Shown here in pieces: positions 35,170 through 43,431 of a DNA stretch of 64,000 nt. The translations under genes were made by a program, and so were the position numbers. Each line of letters begins with the position of its first letter. The stretch's first letter is position 1. The stretch spans positions 41,920-105,919 of the forward strand of contig JBJOMN010000001.1 of NCBI GenBank assembly GCA_046052345.1. The letters run 5' to 3'. The stretch comes from Pollutiaquabacter sp046052345 (lineage in GTDB: Bacteria > Bacteroidota > Bacteroidia > AKYH767-A > 2013-40CM-41-45). The notes under the pieces were generated by a model, which was not told the origin of the DNA, made no database searches, and was given only the letters and a program-made list of their open reading frames with translations.

Positions 35170-36561
35170 ATGACCGACCGACTTCCGGATACGTATCATT
35201 TCATCGCCATCGGTGGTGCAGCCATGCACAACCTGGCTCTGGCCCTCCACGAAAAGGGCTGTACGGTGACAGGTTCTGACGATGAGATCAACGAGCCGTC
35301 ACGCTCCCGACTAGCCGCCGCCGGCCTCCTGCCCGATACCATCGGATGGTTTCCGGATCGGATCCATAGCGGTTTGGATGCCGTCATCCTCGGAATGCAT
35401 GCCCGTGCGGACAATCCCGAGCTGAAGGAAGCGGAACGGCTGGGGATTCCTGTATACTCTTATCCGGAATTCCTTTACGAGCAATCGAAGGACAAGCAGC
35501 GTGTGGTGATCGGCGGAAGCCATGGCAAGACGACCATCACGTCCATGATCCTTCATGTGCTCCGGCAGTGCGGATGTGATTTCGATTACATGGTAGGAGC
35601 CAAACTCGAGGGTTTTGACACGATGGTCCGTATCAGCGACGCTCCTGTCATCATTCTCGAAGGCGATGAATATCTTTCATCGCCCATCGACCGCCGCCCC
35701 AAGTTCCACCTTTACCAGGCCGACATCGGTGTAATCAGCGGCATCGCATGGGATCACATCAACGTTTTTCCTACGTTCGAGGATTACGTCCTCCAGTTCC
35801 GGATTTTCGCAGACGCGATTCCTGCCGTAGGCGCATTGATATTTTGTCAGGAAGATCCTGAAGCAGCCGCGGTAGTCGGTTCGTCCACTTCGGATGCCAG
35901 AAGAATTCCCTACAATGTCCCGGCTCACCGTATTGAGGACGGCACAACCTACCTGACCACTCCCGGAGGTGAGGTGCCCCTGAGGGTGTTCGGAAAACAT
36001 AATCTCTTGAATCTGGAGGCGGCACGTCGTGTCTGCAACCTGCTTGGTGTTTCGAACAGTGACTTCTACGAAAGCATTTCTACTTTCAATGGCGCAGCGC
36101 GCAGGCTCGAACCGCTCGGTCGGAGCAGCCGCGTGTCAGTATTCAAGGATTTTGCACATTCTCCATCCAAGCTACGTGCGACGACAGAGGCCGTACGATC
36201 CCAGTACCCTACTCGGCGTCTCATAGCCTGCATGGAGCTGCATACCTTCAGCAGCCTGAACGACCGTTTTCTGGACGAGTATGCAGGCTCCATGAACGGT
36301 GCGGACGTGGCCATGGTGTATTTTAATCCGCGAACCATAGCGCACAAGCGTCTTCCTGACATTTCTGCCGAGCGCGTGGCCGATGCGTTCGGTCATCCGG
36401 CCTTACAGGTCTTTACGGATTCCTCCCGAATGCTTGCTGCTTTGATGGACATGGATTTCAATGAATCGGTACTTTTGTTGATGAGCTCCGGGAATTTTGA
36501 CGGCTTGGTGCTGGAAGAAATCGCCCGACAGGTCGTTCAAAAAACATTGCTTTCTGTATGA
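35170..36561 (+). CDS. mpl: Mpl-type Mur ligase (UDP-MurNAc:tripeptide ligase)
   Basis: The 463-residue protein is a three-domain Mur ligase. The N-terminal Rossmann domain has FIAIGGAAMHNLALALHEKG (residues 11-30), where Mpl-like proteins differ from MurC. The ATP-binding GGSHGKTT lies near 115, EGDEYLSSPID near 159, AWDHINVFPT near 195 and FKDFAHSPSKLRATTEAV near 325. Mpl joins recycled L-Ala-gamma-D-Glu-meso-DAP to UDP-MurNAc. The final domain is complete. The DUF1573 gene follows with an ATGA overlap. MurC is the alternative, but the N-terminal motif favours Mpl. Confidence 0.88.
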   Translation: MTDRLPDTYHFIAIGGAAMHNLALALHEKGCTVTGSDDEINEPSRSRLAAAGLLPDTIGWFPDRIHSGLDAVILGMHARADNPELKEAERLGIPVYSYPEFLYEQSKDKQRVVIGGSHGKTTITSMILHVLRQCGCDFDYMVGAKLEGFDTMVRISDAPVIILEGDEYLSSPIDRRPKFHLYQADIGVISGIAWDHINVFPTFEDYVLQFRIFADAIPAVGALIFCQEDPEAAAVVGSSTSDARRIPYNVPAHRIEDGTTYLTTPGGEVPLRVFGKHNLLNLEAARRVCNLLGVSNSDFYESISTFNGAARRLEPLGRSSRVSVFKDFAHSPSKLRATTEAVRSQYPTRRLIACMELHTFSSLNDRFLDEYAGSMNGADVAMVYFNPRTIAHKRLPDISAERVADAFGHPALQVFTDSSRMLAALMDMDFNESVLLLMSSGNFDGLVLEEIARQVVQKTLLSV

Positions 36562-37376
36562 TTCGGTTTTTTGCCAAGAGAACGGTCTTAAGGAGTTTCC
36601 TTGCTGTGATATTGCTTCCCCTGTCATCCTACGGGCAACGTTCGGTCATTCCTGCTTCCGCTACCTTGACCGATCGTTATCCCAAACGCCTGGGTCATCT
36701 GCGTTCGTCCGGATTCCTGTTCGATATCGGGAAGGTCTTCAACAACGAGACCCGCTCGGACACATTGTGGTTCTTCAACGAATGGGAGTATCCGATGAAT
36801 GTACGGGTTGTCGGACCGGCCAACGATCCCTTCCGACTGCCGGCCGATGTTTCACTTTCGCCGGTTGAGCGGGTCCTGTCTCCGGGAAAGGAAGGATTTC
36901 TGATTGTGACGGTGGATGGCCGAAAGTCGGAAAGACTGGGTTTTCAGCTCGATAATTTCAGGCTGCTTACGGATGATTCCGTTTCGCGCATCAAGAACCT
37001 GTCTGTCGCCTCTTACATCGCAGAGTTTTTTCCGCCCCTAACTTCTGCCGATTCCGCGGTGCTTCCCAAGGTAAGTGTGCCCAACAGGAAAATCGATTTT
37101 GGAAAAACTGTAAAAGGAAAGACCGTCAAGGTCGATTTCTATGTGCGTAACGACGGCAGAGGAAATCTTTCTGTCCGCAATGCCTATTCCGGTAGCCGCG
37201 ACTTGCGATTTGAATTTTCGAAACAGCTTATCCCGCCCTCGGATTCGGCACGCATGACCGTCGAATTCGATACGCGTGAGAGAAAACCCGGGCCCAGCCT
37301 TCATCGCATCAGTGTGTTCGTCAACGACCCGGCTGAACCGGAGATTAGGCTGGAATTGAGCGGAAAGGTGGAGTGA
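36558..37376 (+). CDS. Exported DUF1573 protein
   Basis: The 272-residue protein has a signal peptide ending SSYGQ near residue 27 and two Ig-like beta domains. The first is about 50-135 (FDIGKVFNNETRSDTLWFFNEWEYPMNV); the second, about 170-270 (IDFGKTVKGKTVKVDFYVRNDG), is a clear DUF1573 domain. Such ASH/MSP-like domains are very common in Bacteroidota envelope proteins and their role is unknown. It overlaps mpl by four bases, so the two are likely co-translated. It converges on mgtE seven bases away. Confidence 0.85.
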   Translation: MIRFFAKRTVLRSFLAVILLPLSSYGQRSVIPASATLTDRYPKRLGHLRSSGFLFDIGKVFNNETRSDTLWFFNEWEYPMNVRVVGPANDPFRLPADVSLSPVERVLSPGKEGFLIVTVDGRKSERLGFQLDNFRLLTDDSVSRIKNLSVASYIAEFFPPLTSADSAVLPKVSVPNRKIDFGKTVKGKTVKVDFYVRNDGRGNLSVRNAYSGSRDLRFEFSKQLIPPSDSARMTVEFDTRERKPGPSLHRISVFVNDPAEPEIRLELSGKVE

Positions 37377-37382
37377 ATCCCC

Positions 37383-38762
37383 CTACAACAGCAGGCCTTT
37401 GAGGAACAGATAGGCAAGGCTGAAATAGATGACCAGACCGGTCACGTCCACCAGCGTGGCTATGAATGGGGCGGACGAGATGGCCGGATCGATGCCGGCG
37501 CGGCGGAGCAGCAACGGCAGCATGGAACCGGAAAGTGTTCCGAAGAGTACGACACCTACCAATGATAGGCTTACTGTCAATGCGATCATCATCCAGTGCG
37601 GACCGTAAACGTCCGTGAACATGGTCCATGCTGCTATCCTCAGGAATCCGATGATTCCGAGGATGGAGCCGAGGACGAGTCCGGAAAGAAGCTCACGCCG
37701 CATGACTCTCCACCATTGTTCCAAGGTAACCTCGCCAAGCGCCATCGCACGGATGATCAATGTGGCTGCCTGCGACCCGCTGTTGCCTCCGGAGGAAATG
37801 ATGAGCGGAATGAACAATGCCAGGATGACGGCCCTGTTGAGTTCGTCTGTGAAATACCCCATCGCACTGGCGGTCAGCATTTCACCGAGGAAGAGGATGA
37901 TCAGCCAGCCGGCTCGTTTTCCGACCATCTCCCTGAAAGAGACTTTCAGATAGGGTTCTTCCAATGCTTCCGTTCCGCCGAAGCGCTGGATATCCTCCGT
38001 ATCTTCTTCTTCGATGACGTCTACGACGTCGTCAATGGTGATGATGCCCAGCAGAAGACCGTTGAAATCGGTGACCGGAAGCGCCACACGGTCGGTTTGT
38101 TTGAAGAGTTCGATCGCCGATTCCTGGTCGTCCTTTGCATTCAGGGATACATATTGCAGGTCCATCAGCTCACTGACCTTCTTGTCGAGCGGTGAGAGCA
38201 GGAAATCGCGCACTTTGATATCGTCCAGGAGGAATCCCCTGCTATCGGTGACATAGATGATGTTCAGGGTTTCCGAGTCCTTGCCGAACATGCGGATGTG
38301 GTCCAGTACTTGCTGGACGGTCCAATGCTCTTTCACCGATATGAAATCCGGTGTCATGAGTCGGCCGATGGATTCCTCGGGATACTGCAGCAGCTGTTGG
38401 GCGGTCTTCCGTTCCTCATCGGTCAGCAGGGAGAGGTACTCCTGCAGCGTGGAGGGGGGGAGTTTCTCGAATAGCGCAGTACGGTCGTCCGGAGATATCG
38501 TGTTCAGCGTGTTGGACAGCTGATCGACCGGAAAGGATTTGAGAAGCTCGACCTGGATGTCGAAATCAAGATGTTCGAAGGTCTTGATGGCTTTTTCGGC
38601 ATCAAGGACCTGGAAGACTTTTATCGCGTCGATCTCGGGAGTCGAATTGACCATTTCGGCCAATTCCTCAGGCTGCAACGTAGCGGTCAGCTGTTTAAGC
38701 TTGTAAAGGTTACGGGTAACCAGCCGCTCCGCCAGGAGTTCTTTTTCTTCGACGCTGACCAT
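37383..38762 (-). CDS. mgtE: Magnesium transporter MgtE
   Basis: The 459-residue protein has the MgtE layout: an N-terminal helical MgtE_N superhelix (about 10-125), a pair of CBS domains (about 130-255) that bind regulatory Mg2+, a connecting helix, and five transmembrane segments (about 280-459) with GNSGSQAATLIIRAMALGE near 345, part of the ion pore. It admits Mg2+ down its gradient. A TTG at 38783 would add seven residues; the ATG at 38762 is preferred. A -7-like TATCTTG sits just upstream, and a hairpin terminator lies about 100 bases further up on the same strand (see the leader region). Confidence 0.95.
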   Translation of the reverse strand: MVSVEEKELLAERLVTRNLYKLKQLTATLQPEELAEMVNSTPEIDAIKVFQVLDAEKAIKTFEHLDFDIQVELLKSFPVDQLSNTLNTISPDDRTALFEKLPPSTLQEYLSLLTDEERKTAQQLLQYPEESIGRLMTPDFISVKEHWTVQQVLDHIRMFGKDSETLNIIYVTDSRGFLLDDIKVRDFLLSPLDKKVSELMDLQYVSLNAKDDQESAIELFKQTDRVALPVTDFNGLLLGIITIDDVVDVIEEEDTEDIQRFGGTEALEEPYLKVSFREMVGKRAGWLIILFLGEMLTASAMGYFTDELNRAVILALFIPLIISSGGNSGSQAATLIIRAMALGEVTLEQWWRVMRRELLSGLVLGSILGIIGFLRIAAWTMFTDVYGPHWMMIALTVSLSLVGVVLFGTLSGSMLPLLLRRAGIDPAISSAPFIATLVDVTGLVIYFSLAYLFLKGLLL

Positions 38763-38855
38763 GAATGAATCCGGAATCTGCAAGATAGGGATTGCGTCAG
38801 GATGTCAGGATCGCCGAATACCGTCTTTTCAACAGCTTTTCGTGGCTATGGCCAT

Positions 38856-38887
38856 AAAAAAGAGCCGTCGGTTTTCACACCGACGGC
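38856..38887 (-). terminator. Terminator or attenuator hairpin upstream of mgtE
   Basis: On the minus strand, GCCGTCGG/CCGACGGC forms an eight-pair GC-rich stem with an eight-base loop, followed by TCTTTTTT. It points toward mgtE and lies about 100 bases before its start codon. No confident gene ends here, so it may be a transcription attenuator in the mgtE leader or the end of a small RNA. Confidence 0.7.
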
Positions 38888-38985
38888 CCCCCACACGAAA
38901 ACATGAACACAAAAACTATTACTAAACTAACGCTGCGGACCGGTGTTTGTTGGGGTGAAAACATGGCTTTACAATACTGTGACAT
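38875..38985 (-). CDS. Possible small leader peptide or lipoprotein-like ORF
   Basis: This 36-codon frame starts with ATG, has a hydrophobic core VSLVIVFVFMFSC that resembles a lipoprotein signal, and stops with TGA inside the loop of the hairpin ahead of mgtE. If translated, ribosomes would cover the upstream arm of that hairpin. An internal ATG at 38964 gives a 29-codon version. No homologue is recalled and no ribosome-binding site is clear, so this is tentative. Confidence 0.25.
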   Translation of the reverse strand: MSQYCKAMFSPQQTPVRSVSLVIVFVFMFSCGGPSV

Positions 38986-38988
38986 TTT

Positions 38989-39002
38989 TTAACAGCTGTT
39001 AA
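38989..39002. repeat. 14-base perfect palindrome
   Basis: TTAACAGCTGTTAA reads the same on both strands. It lies between the divergent genes, 56 bases before the plus-strand -7 box, and could be an operator half-site pair. The binding protein is unknown. Confidence 0.4.
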
Positions 39003-39057
39003 CGGAATCTCGTTAAAAAACGCCTTTCCCGGCACGGGAGACTAACCGAATGACAGG

Positions 39058-39065
39058 TACTTTTG
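39058..39065 (+). promoter_or_regulatory. -7 box upstream of gene at 39085
   Basis: TACTTTTG is an exact TAnnTTTG match 19 bases before the ATG at 39085. No standard-spaced -33 TTG is found. Confidence 0.45.
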
Positions 39066-39084
39066 CCTAATAATCCCGTCTACT

Positions 39085-39621
39085 ATGAAAATATCATTGG
39101 GAATCGGATCCCGAGTCCGCCACCCCGAATATGGCGAAGGCGTAATCATCCAGGTCAAACCGGAAGATTACATGGTCACATTCATGCAACATGGCATGCG
39201 TGAGATCGAGCGCACCTACCAAGGCTGGGAAGTGATCGATGCAAACGACATGGACAACGACCTCGTATCCCTGGCGGATATCGAAGTCCTGCTTGTCAAC
39301 GTGCTGCGTAAATATTCCGATATTCAGGAAAGGGTGGAAATGGGATCGAAATGGACCGGCGGCAAACTGATCATTCAGCCGGCGGACGGATCTCTCAAGC
39401 CCAAGGAGGTGCCCATCGATGTATTCTTCAATAAGATCGTCATGCTGCGCGACCGATTACGCGTCCTGGAACAACGGATCAATGCGCACGATAAGTTGTC
39501 GGATGAAGACAAAGTGAACATCCAGCAGTATATCACCCGTTGTTACGGCTCGCTCACCACCTTCAACGTGCTGTTCCGTTACCAGACCGACGGTTTCATA
39601 GGGGAGAAGGGAAGCAGCTGA
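39085..39621 (+). CDS. Conserved unknown protein with N-terminal Tudor/SH3-like segment
   Basis: The 178-residue protein starts with IGSRVRHPEYGEGVIIQV, which resembles the small beta-barrel seen at the C-terminus of UvrD/PcrA helicases and in CarD-like proteins. A helical, charged remainder follows (about residues 60-178), including LRDRLRVLEQRINAHDKLS near 120. No catalytic motif is recognised. It looks cytoplasmic and might bind nucleic acid or protein, but this is inference. It has its own -7 box and is followed by an ABC-F gene after 76 bases. Confidence 0.75.
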   Translation: MKISLGIGSRVRHPEYGEGVIIQVKPEDYMVTFMQHGMREIERTYQGWEVIDANDMDNDLVSLADIEVLLVNVLRKYSDIQERVEMGSKWTGGKLIIQPADGSLKPKEVPIDVFFNKIVMLRDRLRVLEQRINAHDKLSDEDKVNIQQYITRCYGSLTTFNVLFRYQTDGFIGEKGSS

Positions 39622-39697
39622 AAAGGCCTTCCGATCCTCTCCCTCCCCCTTGCATACGTACAGGCGCCTCGGCGCTGAAATCACCTGACAACCTGCC

Positions 39698-41590
39698 ATG
39701 AACATCCTTTCCGTAGAACAGCTTTCCAAGACGTACGGAGAGAAAGTGTTGTTCAGGGAACTGAATTTCGGTATCCAGAAAGGGGAGAAGGTGGGATTGG
39801 TTGCACGGAACGGCACCGGCAAATCCACCTTGTTGCGTATCCTGGCGGGAAAAGACATTGCCGACAGCGGAACGGTCTCCAACAGGAAGGATTGCCGCAT
39901 CATCTATCTCGAGCAAGAGCCCCCTTTCGATCCGGAAAAGACGGTTTCCCAGATTTTGTTCAGCTCCGACCTTCCGGTCATGACACTCATCCGAGAGTAC
40001 GAGGAGCTGTTGGAGCTGCAATCCGAGAATGCCGCCAATACCGATTCCCGAAGACTTGAAGCGGTGATGGCGCGGATGGATGCCGCACAGGCGTGGGATT
40101 ACGAGGCCAGGGTGCGGCAGGTATTGTCCAGACTTGATATCCACGACTTGTCAAGACCGCTTCGGGAATTGTCCGGCGGCCAGCGCAAAAGAATCGCACT
40201 TGCGGCAGTGCTGCTGGAGCAGGCCGACCTGCTTATCCTCGACGAGCCGACGAACCACCTCGATGTCGAAATGGTAGAGTGGCTGGAGGAATTCCTGAGC
40301 CGCTCTTCACTTTCGCTCCTGCTGGTCACTCACGACCGGTATTTCCTGGACAGGGTATGTTCCAAGATCTATGAATTGGACCGGGGTAAGCTGTACGGGT
40401 ACGAAGGGGATTATTCCTGGTTCCTCGAGAAGAAGGCCGAGCGGGAAGAGCAGGAGTCACGCTCCGTGGACAAAGCAAGGAACCTTTACCGGACCGAACT
40501 GGAGTGGGCGAGAAGGATGCCGAAGGCGCGCGGAACCAAATCCAAATCCCGGATGGACGCATTCCATGAGCTTAAGACCAAGGTTTCGTACCGGAAGCAG
40601 GACGACCCGCTCGAGCTGGACATCAAGATGAACCGCATAGGGGGGAAGATCATCGAGTTGAAGAAAGTCTATAAGTCATTCGGTGAAAAAAAGATCCTCA
40701 AAGGGTTTGATTACACGTTCAGGACGGGTGAGCGGATCGGCATCGTCGGCAGGAACGGTTGCGGCAAGTCCACTTTTCTCAATTTGCTAACCGGCCGCGA
40801 TGAACCTGATTCGGGTAAGATCAACGTCGGAGAAACCGTCGTTTTCGGATATTACTCGCAGCAAGGTCTGGAAGTCAAGACCGACAAACGTGTGATCGAA
40901 GTCATCAAGGACCACGCTGAAGTGATCCGACTGTCGGACGGCTCAAAGGTCTCTGCATCCCAGTTCCTGCAGCTATTCCAGTTTCCTCCGGAGATGCAAC
41001 AGGCCTTTGTCTCCAAGCTTTCCGGTGGTGAGAAAAGAAGGCTCCATCTTCTTACCGTCCTTCTGCGCAACCCCAATTTTCTGATACTGGACGAACCGAC
41101 AAACGACCTGGACTTGCTGACGCTCGCGACCCTGGAAGAGTTCCTGCTGCATTTCTCGGGCGTCCTGGTGCTTGTCTCACACGACCGTTATTTCATGGAT
41201 AAGCTGGTCGATCATCTCTTTGTCTTTGAAGGGGAAGGGACCATCCGCGACTTCAACGGTACCTACTCCGAATACCGTGATGACCTCGAGGAAAGGAACA
41301 CGGCGAGGAAGAAAGAAGAGGCAGACAGGAAACCGGAGGCAGCGTCGGAACGACCGAAAGCCGCAACGGTGAAAAAGCGGATGAGCTTCAAGGAAAAAAA
41401 CGAGTTCGAACGGCTCGAGAAAGAGATCGCCGAACTGGAAAGCGAGAAGGAAAGGCTTACCGGCTTGCTGAATCAGGGGGCGCCCGACCACACAAGATTG
41501 CTGGAGTGGTCGACGCGTTTGGAAACCGTACTTTCGCAAATCGATGAAAAATCGCTTCGTTGGTTGGAACTGTCTGAACTTGATAACTGA
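39698..41590 (+). CDS. ABC-F family ATPase (Uup-like)
   Basis: The 630-residue soluble protein has two ABC domains without membrane segments. The first has Walker A ARNGTGKST (residues 36-44), signature LSGGQRKR near 157 and Walker B LLILDEPTNHLD near 177. The second has GRNGCGKST near 350, LSGGEKRR near 441 and LILDEPTNDLD near 463. A linker joins the domains, and a charged C-terminal coiled coil (about 560-630) is typical of the Uup subgroup. ABC-F proteins act on the ribosome; Uup-type proteins are linked to ribosome rescue and DNA stability. An MFS transporter gene follows after 16 bases. Confidence 0.93.
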   Translation: MNILSVEQLSKTYGEKVLFRELNFGIQKGEKVGLVARNGTGKSTLLRILAGKDIADSGTVSNRKDCRIIYLEQEPPFDPEKTVSQILFSSDLPVMTLIREYEELLELQSENAANTDSRRLEAVMARMDAAQAWDYEARVRQVLSRLDIHDLSRPLRELSGGQRKRIALAAVLLEQADLLILDEPTNHLDVEMVEWLEEFLSRSSLSLLLVTHDRYFLDRVCSKIYELDRGKLYGYEGDYSWFLEKKAEREEQESRSVDKARNLYRTELEWARRMPKARGTKSKSRMDAFHELKTKVSYRKQDDPLELDIKMNRIGGKIIELKKVYKSFGEKKILKGFDYTFRTGERIGIVGRNGCGKSTFLNLLTGRDEPDSGKINVGETVVFGYYSQQGLEVKTDKRVIEVIKDHAEVIRLSDGSKVSASQFLQLFQFPPEMQQAFVSKLSGGEKRRLHLLTVLLRNPNFLILDEPTNDLDLLTLATLEEFLLHFSGVLVLVSHDRYFMDKLVDHLFVFEGEGTIRDFNGTYSEYRDDLEERNTARKKEEADRKPEAASERPKAATVKKRMSFKEKNEFERLEKEIAELESEKERLTGLLNQGAPDHTRLLEWSTRLETVLSQIDEKSLRWLELSELDN

Positions 41591-41606
41591 ACACTGACCC
41601 GCTGCC

Positions 41607-42854
41607 ATGCTTTCCGACCTTGTCCGTCACCGCGAATCTTTTCTGGCTTTCCGTTACAAGGACTTTCGCCGCTTCCTTTCCGCCAAGTTCCTGCTGACAC
41701 TAGCCCTTCAGATGCAATTCGTTGTGATCAGCTGGCAGGTCTATGAGATCACACAGGATGCACTTTCGCTGGGACTGTTGGGACTGGCAGAAGCAGTGCC
41801 GGCCGTCAGTGTAGCGCTCTACGGAGGATATGTAGCCGACCGCAGTGATAAGCGGAAAGTGCTGGTGATACTCACCTTCCTTCAGCTGGTGCTGGCATTT
41901 CTGGTATGGATGGCATCGGGTTGGATCATTTCCGGCAGGATCCAGTCCGTACTTCCTTTTTACGCCGCCATGTTCATTGTCGGCGCTTTAAGAGGATTCT
42001 ACAGCCCTTCTCAGTTCTCACTCATGACGCAGCTGATTCCCCGGGAGGCCTATGCCAACTCCTCGGCCTGGAATTCCACGTTCTGGCACGTGGGTGTCGT
42101 ACTCGGTTCCGCATTGGGAGGACTCTTCCTTAGTTGGTTCGGCAAGCAGGCAACGTATTTGATCGTCGCCGCATTGGTTGCTGCCGCCTTGATTCAGATT
42201 TCGCGTATCCCGGCACAGAAGGTGCAGGACGTATCTCGTTCCGAAGGGGTCTGGCAGAGCATCCGGCAGGGTCTGCGTTTCGTTTTCGACCGTCAGGAAA
42301 TCCTGGGGGCGTTGTCGCTCGACCTGATCGCTGTGCTGTTCGGCGGCGCTACGGCCATGTTGCCCGCCTTCGCCAAGGATGTTCTTCATGTCGATGAGAC
42401 CGGTTTCGGCCTGCTGCGTGCGGCACCTTTTGCAGGATCGGTACTCATGGCGCTCTATATGACCCGGTATCCTCCGCTGCGTAATGCCGGAAGGAAACTG
42501 CTCATCTGCGTTTCCGGCTTCGCAGGTTGCATGATTGCCTTTGCACTCAGCTCCGATTTCTACCTGTCTATGGCGATACTCGCTTTAAGCGGCGCGTTCG
42601 ACAACGTCAGCGTGGTCATCCGCTCCACCATCATCCAGTATATGACTCCGGAAGACATGCGCGGCAGGGTGTCCGCAGTGAGCACCATGTTCATCTCTTC
42701 TTCCAACGAGATAGGCGCCTTTGAATCCGGATTCGCAGCGAAACTCCTCGGACTCATCCCTTCAGTGGTGGTCGGCGGAGGAATAGCCTTGTCAGCCACA
42801 TTTGCAGCAGCGGCCGGACTTCCTAAGCTTAGGAAACTGCAACTCGGAAAATAG
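41607..42854 (+). CDS. MFS transporter, enterobactin-exporter-like (MFS_3)
   Basis: The 415-residue protein has about twelve transmembrane segments. It has FLSAKFLLTLALQMQFVVISWQVYEIT near the N-terminus, the MFS loop motif GGYVADRSDKRKVL near residue 73 and TPEDMRGRVSAVSTMFISSSNEIG near 350. These match the EntS/MFS_3 group of putative exporters. The substrate cannot be inferred. It follows the ABC-F gene closely, suggesting one transcript. It converges on the gene at 42889. Confidence 0.88.
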   Translation: MLSDLVRHRESFLAFRYKDFRRFLSAKFLLTLALQMQFVVISWQVYEITQDALSLGLLGLAEAVPAVSVALYGGYVADRSDKRKVLVILTFLQLVLAFLVWMASGWIISGRIQSVLPFYAAMFIVGALRGFYSPSQFSLMTQLIPREAYANSSAWNSTFWHVGVVLGSALGGLFLSWFGKQATYLIVAALVAAALIQISRIPAQKVQDVSRSEGVWQSIRQGLRFVFDRQEILGALSLDLIAVLFGGATAMLPAFAKDVLHVDETGFGLLRAAPFAGSVLMALYMTRYPPLRNAGRKLLICVSGFAGCMIAFALSSDFYLSMAILALSGAFDNVSVVIRSTIIQYMTPEDMRGRVSAVSTMFISSSNEIGAFESGFAAKLLGLIPSVVVGGGIALSATFAAAAGLPKLRKLQLGK

Positions 42855-42888
42855 GACTTGGGAGCGGACTTTTCCCGGTGAGTACGCA

Positions 42889-43392
42889 TCAATCACTCGT
42901 CACCCGCCTGCCCACCAGCACCTTGTGCCAGCTGCGCTCGAAGGGGATTTCCCATCGGTGACCCAGGGCTTGCAGGGTGTCGACCAGGTTGTCGAATACG
43001 ATGGTGCTGTCCGTTATCTCGCCGGATTCGGCGAGTTCCTCGAAGCGTTGTTTGTCGACGACGTTGACTTTGCCGTCTTTCTTGAATGCAAAAAGCATCC
43101 TTTCCAGAAGTCTGCACTGCAAGCTGTCCTCAAGCGATTTGACGAAAGCGACCGATTTGTCGATGGAACAACCGCTGGCGCTTACAGCCTGCTGATCGAC
43201 GGCGATTACGAGGAAACGGTTGTAAAAAACATTGAAAGAGGCGCAAAGAGCCTGCTGGTGCGCCGTCCAATCTTCCAAGAAGACCTTTGCGGACGCTTCT
43301 AAGGAATTGATTTCGGAGGGTGTCCATTCCCGGTCGCTGAGATAAACCCAGATCCTTGAGTCGGCAGGAAGACGATCGAAGGGAACGTACAT
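42889..43392 (-). CDS. Conserved unknown cytoplasmic protein
   Basis: The 167-residue protein is a Bacteroidota-type conserved protein, in some genomes labelled ABC transporter ATPase, although no Walker motif is present here. It has the features PADSRIWVYLSDREWTPSEI near residue 9, a stretch of aromatic residues around FNVFYNRFLVIAVD near 53, and ASGCSIDKSVAFVKSLED near 71. It ends with HRWEIPFERSWHKVLV. No signal peptide or membrane segment is seen. It follows the YwqK-like gene on the same strand after about 40 bases. Its function is unknown. Confidence 0.75.
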   Translation of the reverse strand: MYVPFDRLPADSRIWVYLSDREWTPSEINSLEASAKVFLEDWTAHQQALCASFNVFYNRFLVIAVDQQAVSASGCSIDKSVAFVKSLEDSLQCRLLERMLFAFKKDGKVNVVDKQRFEELAESGEITDSTIVFDNLVDTLQALGHRWEIPFERSWHKVLVGRRVTSD

Positions 43393-43431
43393 AAGTCGGA
43401 GTTTTTAAAGTCTGACCGGAATATCCGGCAA

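Larger units (their letters stand above)
38763..39084. other. Divergent intergenic region between mgtE and the gene at 39085
   Basis: This 322-base region has no confident gene. It contains a strong minus-strand hairpin with T-run (38856-38887), a possible minus-strand 36-codon reading frame that ends inside that hairpin (38875-38985), a 14-base perfect palindrome (38989-39002) and a plus-strand -7 box (39058-39065). A plus-strand 29-codon frame (38903-38992) also exists but has no support. Confidence 0.7.

Noticed and set aside
38903..38992. 29-codon plus-strand frame
   Set aside because: It has no ribosome-binding site, and its end runs into the palindrome; the minus-strand signals explain the region better.
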